NCBI GenBank assembly: GCA_021296515.1
Contig: JAGWAH010000001.1
Coordinates: 19,240-79,154, forward strand
Direction of reading: 5' to 3'
DNA length: 59,915 bases
Origin: Acidobacteriota bacterium
GTDB taxonomy: Bacteria > Acidobacteriota > Vicinamibacteria > Vicinamibacterales > UBA8438
The position numbers and the translations under genes were made by a program. Each line of letters starts with the position of its first letter. The stretch's first letter is position 1. Of the stretch, positions 16,885-25,883 are shown in pieces. Below the pieces are notes generated by a model. That model was not told where the DNA came from and ran no database searches. It saw only the letters and a program-made list of their open reading frames with translations.

Positions 16885-18177
16885 ATGACCCATCACATGA
16901 CCAGGCTCGCCTTCATCGTTGCCGCCGCCCTCGTGCTGGCGCCGCGCCTCGCGTGGGCGCAGGACACGCTGGATTCGGGCGACACCGCGTGGATGCTCAC
17001 CTCGAGCGTGCTCGTGCTGTTCATGACCATCCCCGGTCTGTCGCTGTTCTATGCAGGGCTGGTACGCGCCAAGAACGTCCTGTCGGTAATGATGCAGTGC
17101 TTCGCGATCGCCTGCATGGTCACGATCCTGTGGACCGTCTACGCGTACGGCCTCGCGTTCGGCGACGGCGGCGGACTGAACGCCTTCGTCGGTTTCGGCA
17201 AGTTCTTCCTGTCGGACGTCGGCGTCGCCACGGTGTCGGGCTCGATCCCGGAGTCCGTCTTCCAGATGTTCCAGTTGACCTTCGCCATCATCACGCCGGC
17301 CCTCATCGTCGGCGCGTTCGCAGAGCGCATGAAGTTCTCCACGATGATGGTCTTCATGGCGCTGTGGCTCACGATCGTCTACGCGCCGGTAGCCCATTGG
17401 GTGTGGGGCGGCGGCTGGCTGGGCGAGATGGGCGTTCTCGACTTCGCCGGCGGCACCGTCGTGCATATCAACGCGGGTATCGCCGCCCTCGTGCTGTGCC
17501 TCGTCATCGGGCGGCGCAAGGGCCATCCCGGCACGCCGATGCCTCCCAACAGCCTCGTGCTCACCGTGGTGGGCGCCTCGATGCTCTGGGTCGGGTGGTT
17601 CGGGTTCAACGCCGGTAGTCAACTGGCCGCCGACGGCGTCGCCGGCATGGCGATGGCGGTCACCCACATCGCGACGGCCACGGCCGGCTTCACCTGGATG
17701 CTGATCGAGTGGCGGAACCACGGGAAGCCGAGCGTCCTGGGGATAGCCACCGGCGCGGTCGGCGGGCTCGTGGCGATCACCCCCGCCTCCGGATTCGTCG
17801 GCCCGATGGGCGCCATCGCCATCGGCGCCGCGGCGGGGATCTTCTGCTACCTCGCCGCCGGCAGCCTGAAGCGGTACTTCGGCTACGACGACTCGCTCGA
17901 CGTCTTCGGCGTGCACGGCGTGGGCGGCTTCGTCGGCGCCATGCTGACGGGCGTCTTCACGGCCGAGGCCTTCGGCGGCGCCGGCCTGGACAACGGCATC
18001 GGTACGCAGGTCTGGCTGCAGTTCGTCGGTGCGGCGGCCACGATCGCGTACAGCGGCGTGCTCACCTTCGTGCTGGCGAAGGCGCTCGACGCGACGATGG
18101 GACTACGGGTGACCGCCGCCGAGGAGTCCGAGGGACTCGACATCGCACTCCACGACGAGACCGGCTTCCATCTGTAA
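16885..18177 (+). CDS. amt: Ammonium transporter (Amt/AmtB)
   Basis: This inner-membrane ammonium channel has 430 residues, the standard length, with a cleavable signal ending near LAWAQ and eleven membrane helices. Signatures include DTAWMLTSSVLVLFMTIPGL, here in part, GLVRAKNVL, the AFAERMKFS block, NAGIAALV with the pore histidine region just before it (VVHINAG), and FGVHGVGGFVGAMLTG with the second pore histidine. The first gene of the operon encodes its PII regulator, and the C-terminal tail offers the usual docking surface. A strong terminator hairpin lies 22 bases after the stop codon. Confidence 0.96.
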   Translation: MTHHMTRLAFIVAAALVLAPRLAWAQDTLDSGDTAWMLTSSVLVLFMTIPGLSLFYAGLVRAKNVLSVMMQCFAIACMVTILWTVYAYGLAFGDGGGLNAFVGFGKFFLSDVGVATVSGSIPESVFQMFQLTFAIITPALIVGAFAERMKFSTMMVFMALWLTIVYAPVAHWVWGGGWLGEMGVLDFAGGTVVHINAGIAALVLCLVIGRRKGHPGTPMPPNSLVLTVVGASMLWVGWFGFNAGSQLAADGVAGMAMAVTHIATATAGFTWMLIEWRNHGKPSVLGIATGAVGGLVAITPASGFVGPMGAIAIGAAAGIFCYLAAGSLKRYFGYDDSLDVFGVHGVGGFVGAMLTGVFTAEAFGGAGLDNGIGTQVWLQFVGAAATIAYSGVLTFVLAKALDATMGLRVTAAEESEGLDIALHDETGFHL

Positions 18178-18198
18178 ACAGCCGCCGGTCAGCGAGAC

Positions 18199-18229
18199 GC
18201 GGGGGTTCCCGGGCCACGGGAACCCCCGC
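18199..18229. terminator. Bidirectional terminator hairpin between amt and the convergent dehydrogenase gene
   Basis: A perfect 13-bp stem, GCGGGGGTTCCCG (18199-18211) with CGGGAACCCCCGC (18217-18229), closes a five-base loop. It lies between two converging stop codons. No T-run follows on the plus strand, but the stem is very stable. Confidence 0.8.
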
Positions 18230-18237
18230 CGCCAGGT

Positions 18238-19308
18238 TTACTCCGCCTTCTCGACGCGCCGGGCGAGCGCTTCGGCGACGGCCTCGGTCGCCGCCTCCCC
18301 TCCGAGATCGCGGGTGACGACCGCGCCCTCGGCGAGTTGCGCCTCGATCGCCGCCACCAGCGCCCCGGCTGCGTCCGCCTCCTCCAGGTGATCGAGCATC
18401 ATGGCGGCCGTCCAGACCTGTGCGACCGGATTGGCGATACCCTGCCCCGCGATGTCCGGCGCGGACCCGTGCACCGGTTCGAACATCGACGGAGCGGTGC
18501 GCTCGGGATTCAGGTTGGCGCCCGGCGCGAGGCCGATGGAGCCGGCGATGGCGGGACCGATGTCCGACAGGATGTCGCCGAAGAGGTTGCTCGCGACGAC
18601 CACGTCGAACCAGTCCGGATGCTGCACGAAGTGCGCCGACAGGATGTCGATGTGGTACTGGTCGGTGGCGACGTCGGGATACTCCCGCGACAGCGCCGCG
18701 AAGCGCTCGTCCCAGAACGGCATGCTGTGGATGATCCCGTTCGACTTGGTCGCGGAGGTGAGATGCCGCGCCGGACGGCGGCGGGCCAGTTCGAACGCGT
18801 AGCGCAGCACCCGATCGACCCCGCGGCGGGTGAACACCGCCTGCTGCACCGCCATCTCGTCGTCGGTTCCCCGATAGAGCCGCCCGCCGATCTCCGAGTA
18901 CTCCCCTTCGTTGTTCTCGCGCACGACCACGAAGTCGATCTCGTCCGGCCCGCGGCCCGCCAGCGGCGAACGCACGCCGGGCAGCAGCCGCACGGGCCGC
19001 AGGTTGATGTACTGGCCGAACGCCCGCCGTATCGGAATCAGCAGCCCCCACAGCGAGACGTGGTCGGGCACGCCGGGATATCCCACTGCGCCCAGGAAGA
19101 TGGCGTCGTGGCGCCGCAACTGCTCGAGCCCGTCCTCGGGCATCATCTGCTTCGTCCTCGCATAGCGCTCACAGCCCCAGTCGAAGGACGTCCACCGGCA
19201 GTTGAAGCCGAAACGCCGGCCGGCCGCGTCGACCACCTTCATCGCCGCCGGAACGACTTCCTGCCCGATGCCGTCACCGGGGATCACCGCGATCGAATAG
19301 CTCGCCAT
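18238..19308 (-). CDS. Tartrate dehydrogenase/decarboxylase-like isocitrate/isopropylmalate dehydrogenase family enzyme
   Basis: The NAD-dependent beta-decarboxylating dehydrogenase has 356 residues. The N-terminal IAVIPGDGIGQEVVP block and the C-terminal NLFGDILSDIGPAIAG and EPVHGSAPDIAGQG motifs define the family. The segment FLGAVGYPGVPDHVSLWGLLIP and the RPVRLLPGVRSPL region resemble TtuC/DmlA (tartrate dehydrogenase, D-malate dehydrogenase) rather than LeuB. The ATG at 19308 has AGAGG upstream. It follows a class III CoA-transferase gene by 34 bases, so the two form an operon. D-malate or tartrate is the likely substrate by family, but LeuB-like activity cannot be excluded. Confidence 0.82.
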   Translation of the reverse strand: MASYSIAVIPGDGIGQEVVPAAMKVVDAAGRRFGFNCRWTSFDWGCERYARTKQMMPEDGLEQLRRHDAIFLGAVGYPGVPDHVSLWGLLIPIRRAFGQYINLRPVRLLPGVRSPLAGRGPDEIDFVVVRENNEGEYSEIGGRLYRGTDDEMAVQQAVFTRRGVDRVLRYAFELARRRPARHLTSATKSNGIIHSMPFWDERFAALSREYPDVATDQYHIDILSAHFVQHPDWFDVVVASNLFGDILSDIGPAIAGSIGLAPGANLNPERTAPSMFEPVHGSAPDIAGQGIANPVAQVWTAAMMLDHLEEADAAGALVAAIEAQLAEGAVVTRDLGGEAATEAVAEALARRVEKAE

Positions 19309-19342
19309 CGGAACCTCTTTTCTTTTCTCGTGCGGCCACCCG

Positions 19343-20527
19343 TCACCGTACGACCGCGTCCGCCCGCAACGCCGCGATCTCCTGCTCCCCATAGCCCGCC
19401 GCCGCGAGCACCTCGTCCGAATGCTGCCCGAGCAGCGGCGCCGGCCGGCCCGGCGTGAGCGGCGTGCCGGAGAGCTTGATCGGCGTGCCGAGCGTCGGCA
19501 GGGTCCCCAGCGTCGGATGCCGCGTCTCGACCACCATCTCCCGAGCCCGGACCTGCGGGTCCCGCATCACCTCGCGGTAGTCGTTGATCGGGCCGCATGG
19601 AATGTCGTGCTGCTCGAGACGCTCCAGCCAGTACTGGCGCGGATGCCGGGCCGTCACCGCCTCGATGAGCCCGGCCAGCTCCGCCCGGTGCTTGACGCGG
19701 GCCGAGTCGCTCTCGAAGCGCGCATCGTCCAGCCATTCGGGATGACCCAGCAACTCTGCCAGACGCCGGAAGATCCGGTCGTTGGCGGCCCCGAGCGTGA
19801 TGTAGCCGTCCGCGCAGCGCACTGCCTGGTAGGGTGCGCTCATGCGATGCGCCGACCCCAGGGGGCCCGGGACGACGTCGCGCGAGAAGAGCTCGGTCGC
19901 CTCCCAGACCGACAGCGCCACGCCGGCGTCGACGAGCGACGTGTCGACGTGCTGTCCCTGCCCGGTCCGTTCCCGTGCCTGCAGCGCGGCCAGAATTCCG
20001 CACGCGGCGAAGAGGCCGGCCCCCAGGTCCGTCAGCGGGACGCCGACCTTCACCGGCGGGCGATCCGGCTCGCCGGTCACCGACATCAACCCCGACACGC
20101 CCTGGGCGACCAGGTCGAACCCGCCCTTGTGCGACGCCGGTCCCGTCTGGCCGTAGCCGGAGATCGAGGCGTAGACGAGTCGCGGGTTCAACTCCCGCAA
20201 CGACCCGTGATCGAGGCCCAGCCGGCCCAGGACGCCCGGACGGTAGTTCTCGATGAACACGTCCGCGCCGGCCGCCAGCCGCCGCAGGACGTCCGGGCCG
20301 CCCGCGGCCTTCAGGTCGATCACGATACCGCGCTTGCCGCGGTTGACCGCGTTGAACGAGGCGCTGTCGTTGCCGCTCGCACCGGCCATCCGGCGCGTCG
20401 AGTCGCCGGCCGGCGACTCGACCTTGATCACTTCGGCGCCCATGTCGCAAAGTAGCATTGCGCAGAACGGACCTGCCATGACCTGCGTGACGTCGATCAC
20501 GCGGATGTCCTGCAGCGCGCTCGTCAT
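19343..20527 (-). CDS. CaiB/BaiF-type (class III) CoA-transferase
   Basis: The 394-residue enzyme moves CoA between an acyl-CoA and a free carboxylic acid. It has the interlocked-ring family signatures: VIDVTQVMAGPFCAMLLCDMGAEVIKVE, in part at the N-terminus, NRGKRGIVIDLK, ENYRPGVLGRLGL and GYGQTGP. These are followed by GGFDLVAQG with the catalytic aspartate. Length is normal. It is divergent from an enoyl-CoA hydratase gene across 47 bases and upstream of a tartrate dehydrogenase-like gene, which suggests breakdown of a hydroxy- or dicarboxylic acid through CoA esters. The exact acid is unknown. Confidence 0.9.
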   Translation of the reverse strand: MTSALQDIRVIDVTQVMAGPFCAMLLCDMGAEVIKVESPAGDSTRRMAGASGNDSASFNAVNRGKRGIVIDLKAAGGPDVLRRLAAGADVFIENYRPGVLGRLGLDHGSLRELNPRLVYASISGYGQTGPASHKGGFDLVAQGVSGLMSVTGEPDRPPVKVGVPLTDLGAGLFAACGILAALQARERTGQGQHVDTSLVDAGVALSVWEATELFSRDVVPGPLGSAHRMSAPYQAVRCADGYITLGAANDRIFRRLAELLGHPEWLDDARFESDSARVKHRAELAGLIEAVTARHPRQYWLERLEQHDIPCGPINDYREVMRDPQVRAREMVVETRHPTLGTLPTLGTPIKLSGTPLTPGRPAPLLGQHSDEVLAAAGYGEQEIAALRADAVVR

Positions 20528-20574
20528 CGGTCCATCACCCGCCGCGCTTCACCGCGGCCCAGGAGGTGCTCGTT

Positions 20575-21360
20575 TTGCCGACGCCGCACGTCGTCCTCCA
20601 TCGGGACGGCCCCATCGCCACCGTCACGTTCAACCGCCCCGAGGCGCGCAACGCCATGACCTGGCCGATGTACGACGCCCTCGTCGAGTTCTGCGGCGCG
20701 CTCGAGAGCGACGCCGCGGTACGCGTCATCGTCCTGCGGGGCGCCGGCGGGAAGGCTTTCGTCGCCGGCACCGACATCGGGCAGTTCCGGACGTTTCGCA
20801 CCGAGAAGGACGGGGTGGCCTACGAGCACCGCATCGATGCGGTCGTGGACCGACTCGAACGGGTCGCCAAGCCGACCATCGCGGCGATCGACGGCGTCAC
20901 GACGGGGGGCGGCTGCGCGCTGGCCGCCGCCTGCGACCTGCGCGTATGCACCAGCCGCTCGCGGTTCGGGGTGCCCATCGCCCGTACGCTCGGCAACTGC
21001 CTGTCGGCCGCGAATCATGCCCGCTTCCTGGATCTCATCGGTCCGGCCCGGCTGAAGGAGATGCTCTACACCGGCCGGCTGTTCAGTGCCGAGGAAGCGG
21101 CCGCTGCCGGTCTCGTGAACCGCGTGGTGGAGCCGCACGACCTCGACACGGTCGTGGGAGAATACGCCGAGACGATGGCCGCGAACGCCCCGCTGACCAT
21201 CCGCGCCAGCAAGGAGATGATCCGTCGCGTGCAGAGCCACCGCCGTATAGAGGCGAGGCTCGGCCGCGACCTGATCGTGAGCTGCTACACGAGCGCCGAC
21301 TTCCGCGAAGGTGTCCAGGCGTTCCTCGACAAACGCCCGCCCCGCTGGACGGGCCAGTGA
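20575..21360 (+). CDS. Enoyl-CoA hydratase/isomerase (crotonase) family protein
   Basis: The 261-residue protein has a crotonase fold. The oxyanion-hole glycine regions are visible: KAFVAGTDIGQF near residue 60 and IDGVTTGGGCALAAACDLRV near 105. The usual acidic pair of true hydratases is not obvious: the position after the second block reads LGNCLSAANHARF, so another crotonase reaction is possible. The start is set by AGGAGG at 20561-20566, eight bases before the TTG at 20575; a GTG at 20566 is the alternative but overlaps the ribosome site. It diverges from the CoA-transferase gene and may share its pathway. An M28-like gene follows after nine bases. Confidence 0.85.
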   Translation: MPTPHVVLHRDGPIATVTFNRPEARNAMTWPMYDALVEFCGALESDAAVRVIVLRGAGGKAFVAGTDIGQFRTFRTEKDGVAYEHRIDAVVDRLERVAKPTIAAIDGVTTGGGCALAAACDLRVCTSRSRFGVPIARTLGNCLSAANHARFLDLIGPARLKEMLYTGRLFSAEEAAAAGLVNRVVEPHDLDTVVGEYAETMAANAPLTIRASKEMIRRVQSHRRIEARLGRDLIVSCYTSADFREGVQAFLDKRPPRWTGQ

Positions 21361-21369
21361 GATTCTATC

Positions 21370-22674
21370 GTGAGGCTTGCAATGACGCAGTTCCCGACGA
21401 GACACCGGCGCAGCGGCGATCGCGGCGGCCTGACCCGCAAGGCGTTTCTCGAAGCGGTGGGAGCGGCTGCCGCCGCCGCCCTGTGGCCCGCCGCCCGCCC
21501 GCGCGCCCAGGAGGCGCCGTCACGAGACGCGCGCGAGCGCATCGCCCGTGTCGTCCGGGAGTACGACAGTCAGGGCGACCACCGGACCGGTTCGCCCGTC
21601 GATGCCGAGAGCGGCCGCTGGCTGGCTGATCGGGTGGACGAAGCGGGTCTGGTTCCGGAGATCGAGTGGATGGGATTCTCCCGCATCGGCGTCCAGGCCG
21701 CCTACCTCGAGGTGGGCGATCGCTGGGCCGAAGGGGTGCCCCTCTTCGACGGCGGCTTCACGGACGCCGCCGGCGTGAGCGGGACTCTGAGCTCGCTCGA
21801 CGGCGACGGCACGATCGGGCTCGGCCACGTCGGCCCGCGCGCCGGAGCGAACTTTCGTGCTCACCGCCGCGCGACGCCGCAGCAGGCGGTGGTGACGGTG
21901 ACGGGCGGCCCCTCCAACGGCGTGCCGGACGGACTGGCGCTGATCAACGCGCCCGACTTCAAGGCGCCCTTCGGCCCGCCGGTGCTGCAGGTCGCGAGCC
22001 GCCATCGCGCCTGGCTCACCGCCGCCGCCGCATCCGGCGCGACGGCGCGGGTGGTCGCCCACGTGACCCGGCGTCCGGAGGAGGTCTTCAACGTCACGGC
22101 GACCCTGCGCGGCAGGGAGCCTTCGCTGGCGCCCGTCTTCGTCATGACGCCGCGGAGTGGATGGTGGACCTGCGCGTCCGAACGCGGAGGCGGAATCGCA
22201 GTCTGGATCGAGATGATCCGCGGCATGGCGGCGGCGCCGCTGCCGCGACGCACGACCGTGTTCCTCGCATCCACGGGACACGAGCTGGGCCACTACGGGC
22301 TGGCGGAGTTCCTGCGCACCCGCTCGCGCCTCGTCCGGAGCGCCGCCGCCTGGATCCACCTCGGCGCGAACTTCGGGGCCGCCGTCGGCGGCGATCCGCT
22401 GCTGCAGGCATCGACGGCCGAATTGCAGAGCCGTGCGCAGGACGCCTTGCGGCAGGTCGGCGGGGCCCCGGCGCGCCGGCGCCCCGCGGGCGAGGAGCCG
22501 AACGGCGAAGCACGGCACATTCACGCCGGCGGCGGGACCTACCTCTCGGTCATCGGCGCGAACGGGTTGTTCCATCACCCCGCGGATCGGTGGCCGGACG
22601 CGGTCGACGTCGACCGGATCGCACGCTACGCCCGCGCATTCACCGATGTCGGGTTGCAGTTGGCCAACGCTTGA
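21370..22674 (+). CDS. Exported M28-like protein with PA-type domain and altered metal site
   Basis: The 434-residue protein begins with a Tat-like signal carrying RK instead of RR (TRKAFLEAVGAAAAAALW). A PA-like insert lies around 130-230 and an M28-type alpha/beta domain follows to the end. Canonical M28 ligands are not in place. The HxD position reads MTPRSGWW (259-266), and the GANDDGSG motif reads CASERGGG (268-275). The GEE motif reads GHELGHYG (303-310). The last creates an HExxH (304-308) typical of other metalloproteases. FHHPADRW near the C-terminus keeps the late histidine block. It may be an unusual hydrolase or a non-catalytic relative. It lies downstream of the crotonase gene on the same strand. 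Confidence 0.6.
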   Translation: MRLAMTQFPTRHRRSGDRGGLTRKAFLEAVGAAAAAALWPAARPRAQEAPSRDARERIARVVREYDSQGDHRTGSPVDAESGRWLADRVDEAGLVPEIEWMGFSRIGVQAAYLEVGDRWAEGVPLFDGGFTDAAGVSGTLSSLDGDGTIGLGHVGPRAGANFRAHRRATPQQAVVTVTGGPSNGVPDGLALINAPDFKAPFGPPVLQVASRHRAWLTAAAASGATARVVAHVTRRPEEVFNVTATLRGREPSLAPVFVMTPRSGWWTCASERGGGIAVWIEMIRGMAAAPLPRRTTVFLASTGHELGHYGLAEFLRTRSRLVRSAAAWIHLGANFGAAVGGDPLLQASTAELQSRAQDALRQVGGAPARRRPAGEEPNGEARHIHAGGGTYLSVIGANGLFHHPADRWPDAVDVDRIARYARAFTDVGLQLANA

Positions 22675-22698
22675 CCAGGCCGACGCTGCACGCCCCGT

Positions 22699-24477
22699 TC
22701 ACCGCGCCGGGACCCTTCTCCTGCCCCGTGCGCCGGCGGCGAGCGCCTCGGCCACTATCGAGGCAACGGCCGCGAGTCCGCTCCCGACGTCGCCATCGAG
22801 ATGGAGTCGGAGCCAGCGCCGGCGGCGCGCAGCGAGCACGGCGCAGTCTCCGGCCGCCTGCGCGTCCTTCACCGTGCCGAACGTGAGCGCGCCGTCCGCG
22901 GCGGCCACGTCGATGACGTCCGTGCAGGTGAGGACGAGGAACACTCCGTCCGCGGGACCGCCCTTGTGCGCCTGCCCCGTCGAGTGCAGGAAGCGCGGTC
23001 CGAAACCGACGGTGGTCGCCACCCTCATCGCCGCGCGCACCTGGTGCCGCAAGTCTTCGAGAATCCGCCGATACGGCTCGCACATCTCGAGGTAGGCCAG
23101 CACGGCGAAGTAGCTGCCCGGACGCAGCCGGCGGATGTGCGCGGCTACCCACTGCGCCAGCGACGCCTCTGCGCCGACCGAACGCCGCAATGCCGCGGAG
23201 TACGGCCGCGCCGCATAGGCGCGCATGACGCCGGCGTCCCAGGCCAGCTCCGCCACGGGTCCCGCCGCCGCCGCGCGGCCGCTCCCCGGTTCCCGGCTCG
23301 TGATGGCGCGGGTCGCGGCCTTGCTCGCTTCGACGTCCGGCTGATCGAAAGGATGTACGCCGAGAACGGCTCCCGCCACCGCCGTGGCGAGCTCCCACCG
23401 GAAGCACTCCGCGGCCACGTCATGACGGTCGTGCGCGTGCAGCCGGACCACCGGGTGACCCGCGCGCGACAGCGCGTCCAGCGCTCTCTCGCGCCCTGCG
23501 TCCGGTTCGTCCCCGAGTGCGGTCGAAACGAACAGGCGATCATCCCGGTAGATCGCCGGATCGTCCAGCCGCTCGCCGTCCACGGGGATGATCCCGACGC
23601 CGTCCTTGCCGGTCGACTCTGCCAGCAACTGCTCGATCCAGGAGCCGAGTCCGTCCAGTCCGGGTGCAGTCACGAGCGTCGTCTTGTTGCGGCCGGCACG
23701 TGCCGCGAGTCCGAGCCAGAGGCCAAGCTGAACACCGGGATTGCTCGATGCCGGCGACTCGGAACCGCAGGCTTCCACCATGGCCTGCGCGCGGTCGAGC
23801 AGCAACCGCACGTCGATGCCGATGAGCGCAGCCGGCAACAGCCCGAAGTACGACAGGGCGGAATACCGCCCGCCGATGCTCGCCTCGCCGTGGAACACGG
23901 CTCGGAAGCCACGTTCGGTTGCCAGACGGTCGAGCGCCGATCCCGCATCGGTCACCGCCACGAACCGGGCCCCGGCCGCTTCGCCGCCCGCACGTTGGCG
24001 CACGCGCTCGAAGAAGTGCGCGTGCAACAGGCTGGTCTCGAGCGTGGTGCCCGACTTGCTGGAGACCACGAAGAGCGTCCGGTCGAGGTCGATTTGCGCC
24101 TCGAAGCCCCTGAGCTGGGCCGGATCGGTCGAGTCCAGCACGCGCAACTCGCTGCTTCCGGCTCCTCCGAAGATGCGCTGCAGCATCTCGGGACACAGGC
24201 TGGATCCCCCCATGCCGAGGAGCGCGGTGGAAACGAAGCCGTCCCGGCGGGCCTGATCGACGAAGGCCTCAAGCCTCCGCACCTCCGCACCGTCCGGGTG
24301 GGGAACATCCAGCCAGCCCAGCCAGCGTCCCTCGTCGCCGCCGGTCCACACGGTGGGATCCCGCTCCCAGAGACGTCCGAGAAGTCCCGCCGGCGACCAC
24401 GCCGCCGCCGCCTTCTCCACCGCTTCCCGCAACGCCGGAGGTGCATCGACCTCTCCCGTGAGTTTCTTCTCGGTCAC
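22699..24477 (-). CDS. pgi: Glucose-6-phosphate isomerase of the transaldolase-PGI fusion type, without the transaldolase half
   Basis: This probably interconverts glucose 6-phosphate and fructose 6-phosphate. The 592-residue protein shows SIS-type folds, with LLGMGGSSLCPEML, the sugar-phosphate loop SSKSGTTLET, the GRYSALSYFGLLPAALIG block and a late QAHKGGPADGVF motif. These match the C-terminal half of bifunctional Tal-Pgi proteins better than classical Pgi. No transaldolase domain precedes it: the GTG at 24477, with GGAGAGG just upstream, directly begins the PGI part. The upstream neighbour is pncB, 37 bases away on the same strand, and the downstream side is convergent with the M28-like gene. 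Confidence 0.83.
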   Translation of the reverse strand: MTEKKLTGEVDAPPALREAVEKAAAAWSPAGLLGRLWERDPTVWTGGDEGRWLGWLDVPHPDGAEVRRLEAFVDQARRDGFVSTALLGMGGSSLCPEMLQRIFGGAGSSELRVLDSTDPAQLRGFEAQIDLDRTLFVVSSKSGTTLETSLLHAHFFERVRQRAGGEAAGARFVAVTDAGSALDRLATERGFRAVFHGEASIGGRYSALSYFGLLPAALIGIDVRLLLDRAQAMVEACGSESPASSNPGVQLGLWLGLAARAGRNKTTLVTAPGLDGLGSWIEQLLAESTGKDGVGIIPVDGERLDDPAIYRDDRLFVSTALGDEPDAGRERALDALSRAGHPVVRLHAHDRHDVAAECFRWELATAVAGAVLGVHPFDQPDVEASKAATRAITSREPGSGRAAAAGPVAELAWDAGVMRAYAARPYSAALRRSVGAEASLAQWVAAHIRRLRPGSYFAVLAYLEMCEPYRRILEDLRHQVRAAMRVATTVGFGPRFLHSTGQAHKGGPADGVFLVLTCTDVIDVAAADGALTFGTVKDAQAAGDCAVLAARRRRWLRLHLDGDVGSGLAAVASIVAEALAAGARGRRRVPAR

Positions 24478-24514
24478 GCCCTCTCCACTTTCCTTCCCCT
24501 GCCCGGCGGACCAA

Positions 24515-25861
24515 TCAACCGGCGACCGCATGCATGCGCAGCCGCAGATCCTCGGTGAGCCGCACCAGGCCGTCGCTGACGACGACCCGGTAGACCGTCG
24601 GTTCATCCAGCCGCACCACGCCTGCCGGCAGCACCTCGACCGCCCGCAGTGCGTGGTCCCGGATCTCCTGCATGGGAGGACCAGGTCGCAGGCGGCGTCC
24701 CCGACGCATGACCAGCGAGAGCAGGGCCCGCCCCTGCCCCGGCGGCGGTTCCCGATCTCGCGCCAGCACGTCGTGGGTCACGGCTCCGCGATCCGCGACG
24801 CGCCACACCTGCTTCGGCCCGGGATACGTCCCCTTGCCGCGACTCAGCTTCAGCACCGGCTGCACGAGGCCGTCCCGGTCCACCTCGACCAGCTTGTACA
24901 CGCCGCCGAGGGCGGGCGCGTCGGAGGAAGTGCTCAGCGCGGTTCCCACGCCGAAGATGTCGATCGGTGCGCCGTGCCCTACCAACTCGGCGATGCGTCG
25001 CTCGTCGAGGTCGCCGCTCGCGAAAATCCTGGTCCCGGGCAGACCTGCCGCGTCGAGACGGGCCCGGATCGCCCGGCTCTCGGCGAGCAGGTCGCCGCTG
25101 TCCAGGCGTACGCCGAACGGAGCGAGGCCTGCCGCGGCGATGCGATCTACCGCGCGCTCGCTGTCGTAGGTATCGATGAGAAGCACCGTCCGATCGCCGT
25201 ACATGTCGATGAAGCGGATGAACGCTTCCTGCTCCGAATCGTGGCTCATGATCCACGAGTGCGCCATCGTCCCGGCCAGCGGCAGGCCGAAAGCCAGACC
25301 CGCTTCGACGTCCGACGTCCCGCTGCACCCACCGATGAACGCGGCTCGGCCGGCGAGCGCACCCGCCTCGGCGCCATGGGCGCGGCGCGCTCCGAACTCG
25401 AACACCGGGCGCCCGGCCGCCGCCCGGACCATGCGGGACGCGCGGCTCGCCACCGACGTCTGGAACAACACAGTCGACAGCAGCGCCGTTTCGACGATCT
25501 GTCCCTCGATGAGAGGCGCCGTGACGCGGAGCAGCGGTTCGTTCGGAAAGACCGGTTCGCCCTCGGCAACCGCCCAGACGTCCCCGCTGAAACGAAACCC
25601 CGGCAGGTAGTCGTCGAAGAAACCCGCCGGAGCCCGCCGGAGCTGCGGGATCTGCCGCAGGTACTCTATGTCCGCCTCTGTGAAACCCAGCCCTTCCAGA
25701 TAGACCAGCGCCGGCTCGATTCCCGCCGCCACCAGGTACCCCCGGTTCCGCGGCAGGCTGCGAACCGACAGTTCGAAAGTCGCCCGAGAGTGCGTGCCCG
25801 CGCCGTAGTGGCCCGCCGCCATCGTCAACTCGTAGAGGTCGGTGGACAGCGCGCTCGGCAT
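24515..25861 (-). CDS. pncB: Nicotinate phosphoribosyltransferase
   Basis: The enzyme converts nicotinate and PRPP to nicotinate mononucleotide in NAD salvage. The 448-residue protein starts STDLYELTMAAGHY and carries the NRGYLVAAG strand, FEFGARRAHG, FIGGCSGTSDVEAG, MAHSWIMSH, and the RLDSGDL and ASGDLDE phosphate-site motifs. The ATG at 25861 was chosen because homology begins there; the frame continues upstream over pncA. It diverges from the nicotinamidase gene across only 22 bases. The two genes make consecutive steps of one pathway. Its -10 element is probably TACATT (25875-25870), leaving an eight-base gap to the start codon. Confidence 0.95.
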   Translation of the reverse strand: MPSALSTDLYELTMAAGHYGAGTHSRATFELSVRSLPRNRGYLVAAGIEPALVYLEGLGFTEADIEYLRQIPQLRRAPAGFFDDYLPGFRFSGDVWAVAEGEPVFPNEPLLRVTAPLIEGQIVETALLSTVLFQTSVASRASRMVRAAAGRPVFEFGARRAHGAEAGALAGRAAFIGGCSGTSDVEAGLAFGLPLAGTMAHSWIMSHDSEQEAFIRFIDMYGDRTVLLIDTYDSERAVDRIAAAGLAPFGVRLDSGDLLAESRAIRARLDAAGLPGTRIFASGDLDERRIAELVGHGAPIDIFGVGTALSTSSDAPALGGVYKLVEVDRDGLVQPVLKLSRGKGTYPGPKQVWRVADRGAVTHDVLARDREPPPGQGRALLSLVMRRGRRLRPGPPMQEIRDHALRAVEVLPAGVVRLDEPTVYRVVVSDGLVRLTEDLRLRMHAVAG

Positions 25862-25875
25862 CACGTTGTAATGTA
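25843..25875. promoter_or_regulatory. Overlapping divergent promoters of pncB and pncA
   Basis: On the plus strand TGGACA (25843-25848), 18 bases and TGTAAT (25867-25872) form a good promoter for pncA, with transcription starting about five bases before the pncA ATG. On the minus strand TACATT (25875-25870) could serve pncB, with a weak -35. The two -10 elements overlap by three bases, so polymerase can occupy only one at a time. Confidence 0.5.
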
Positions 25876-25883
25876 CCACTGCA

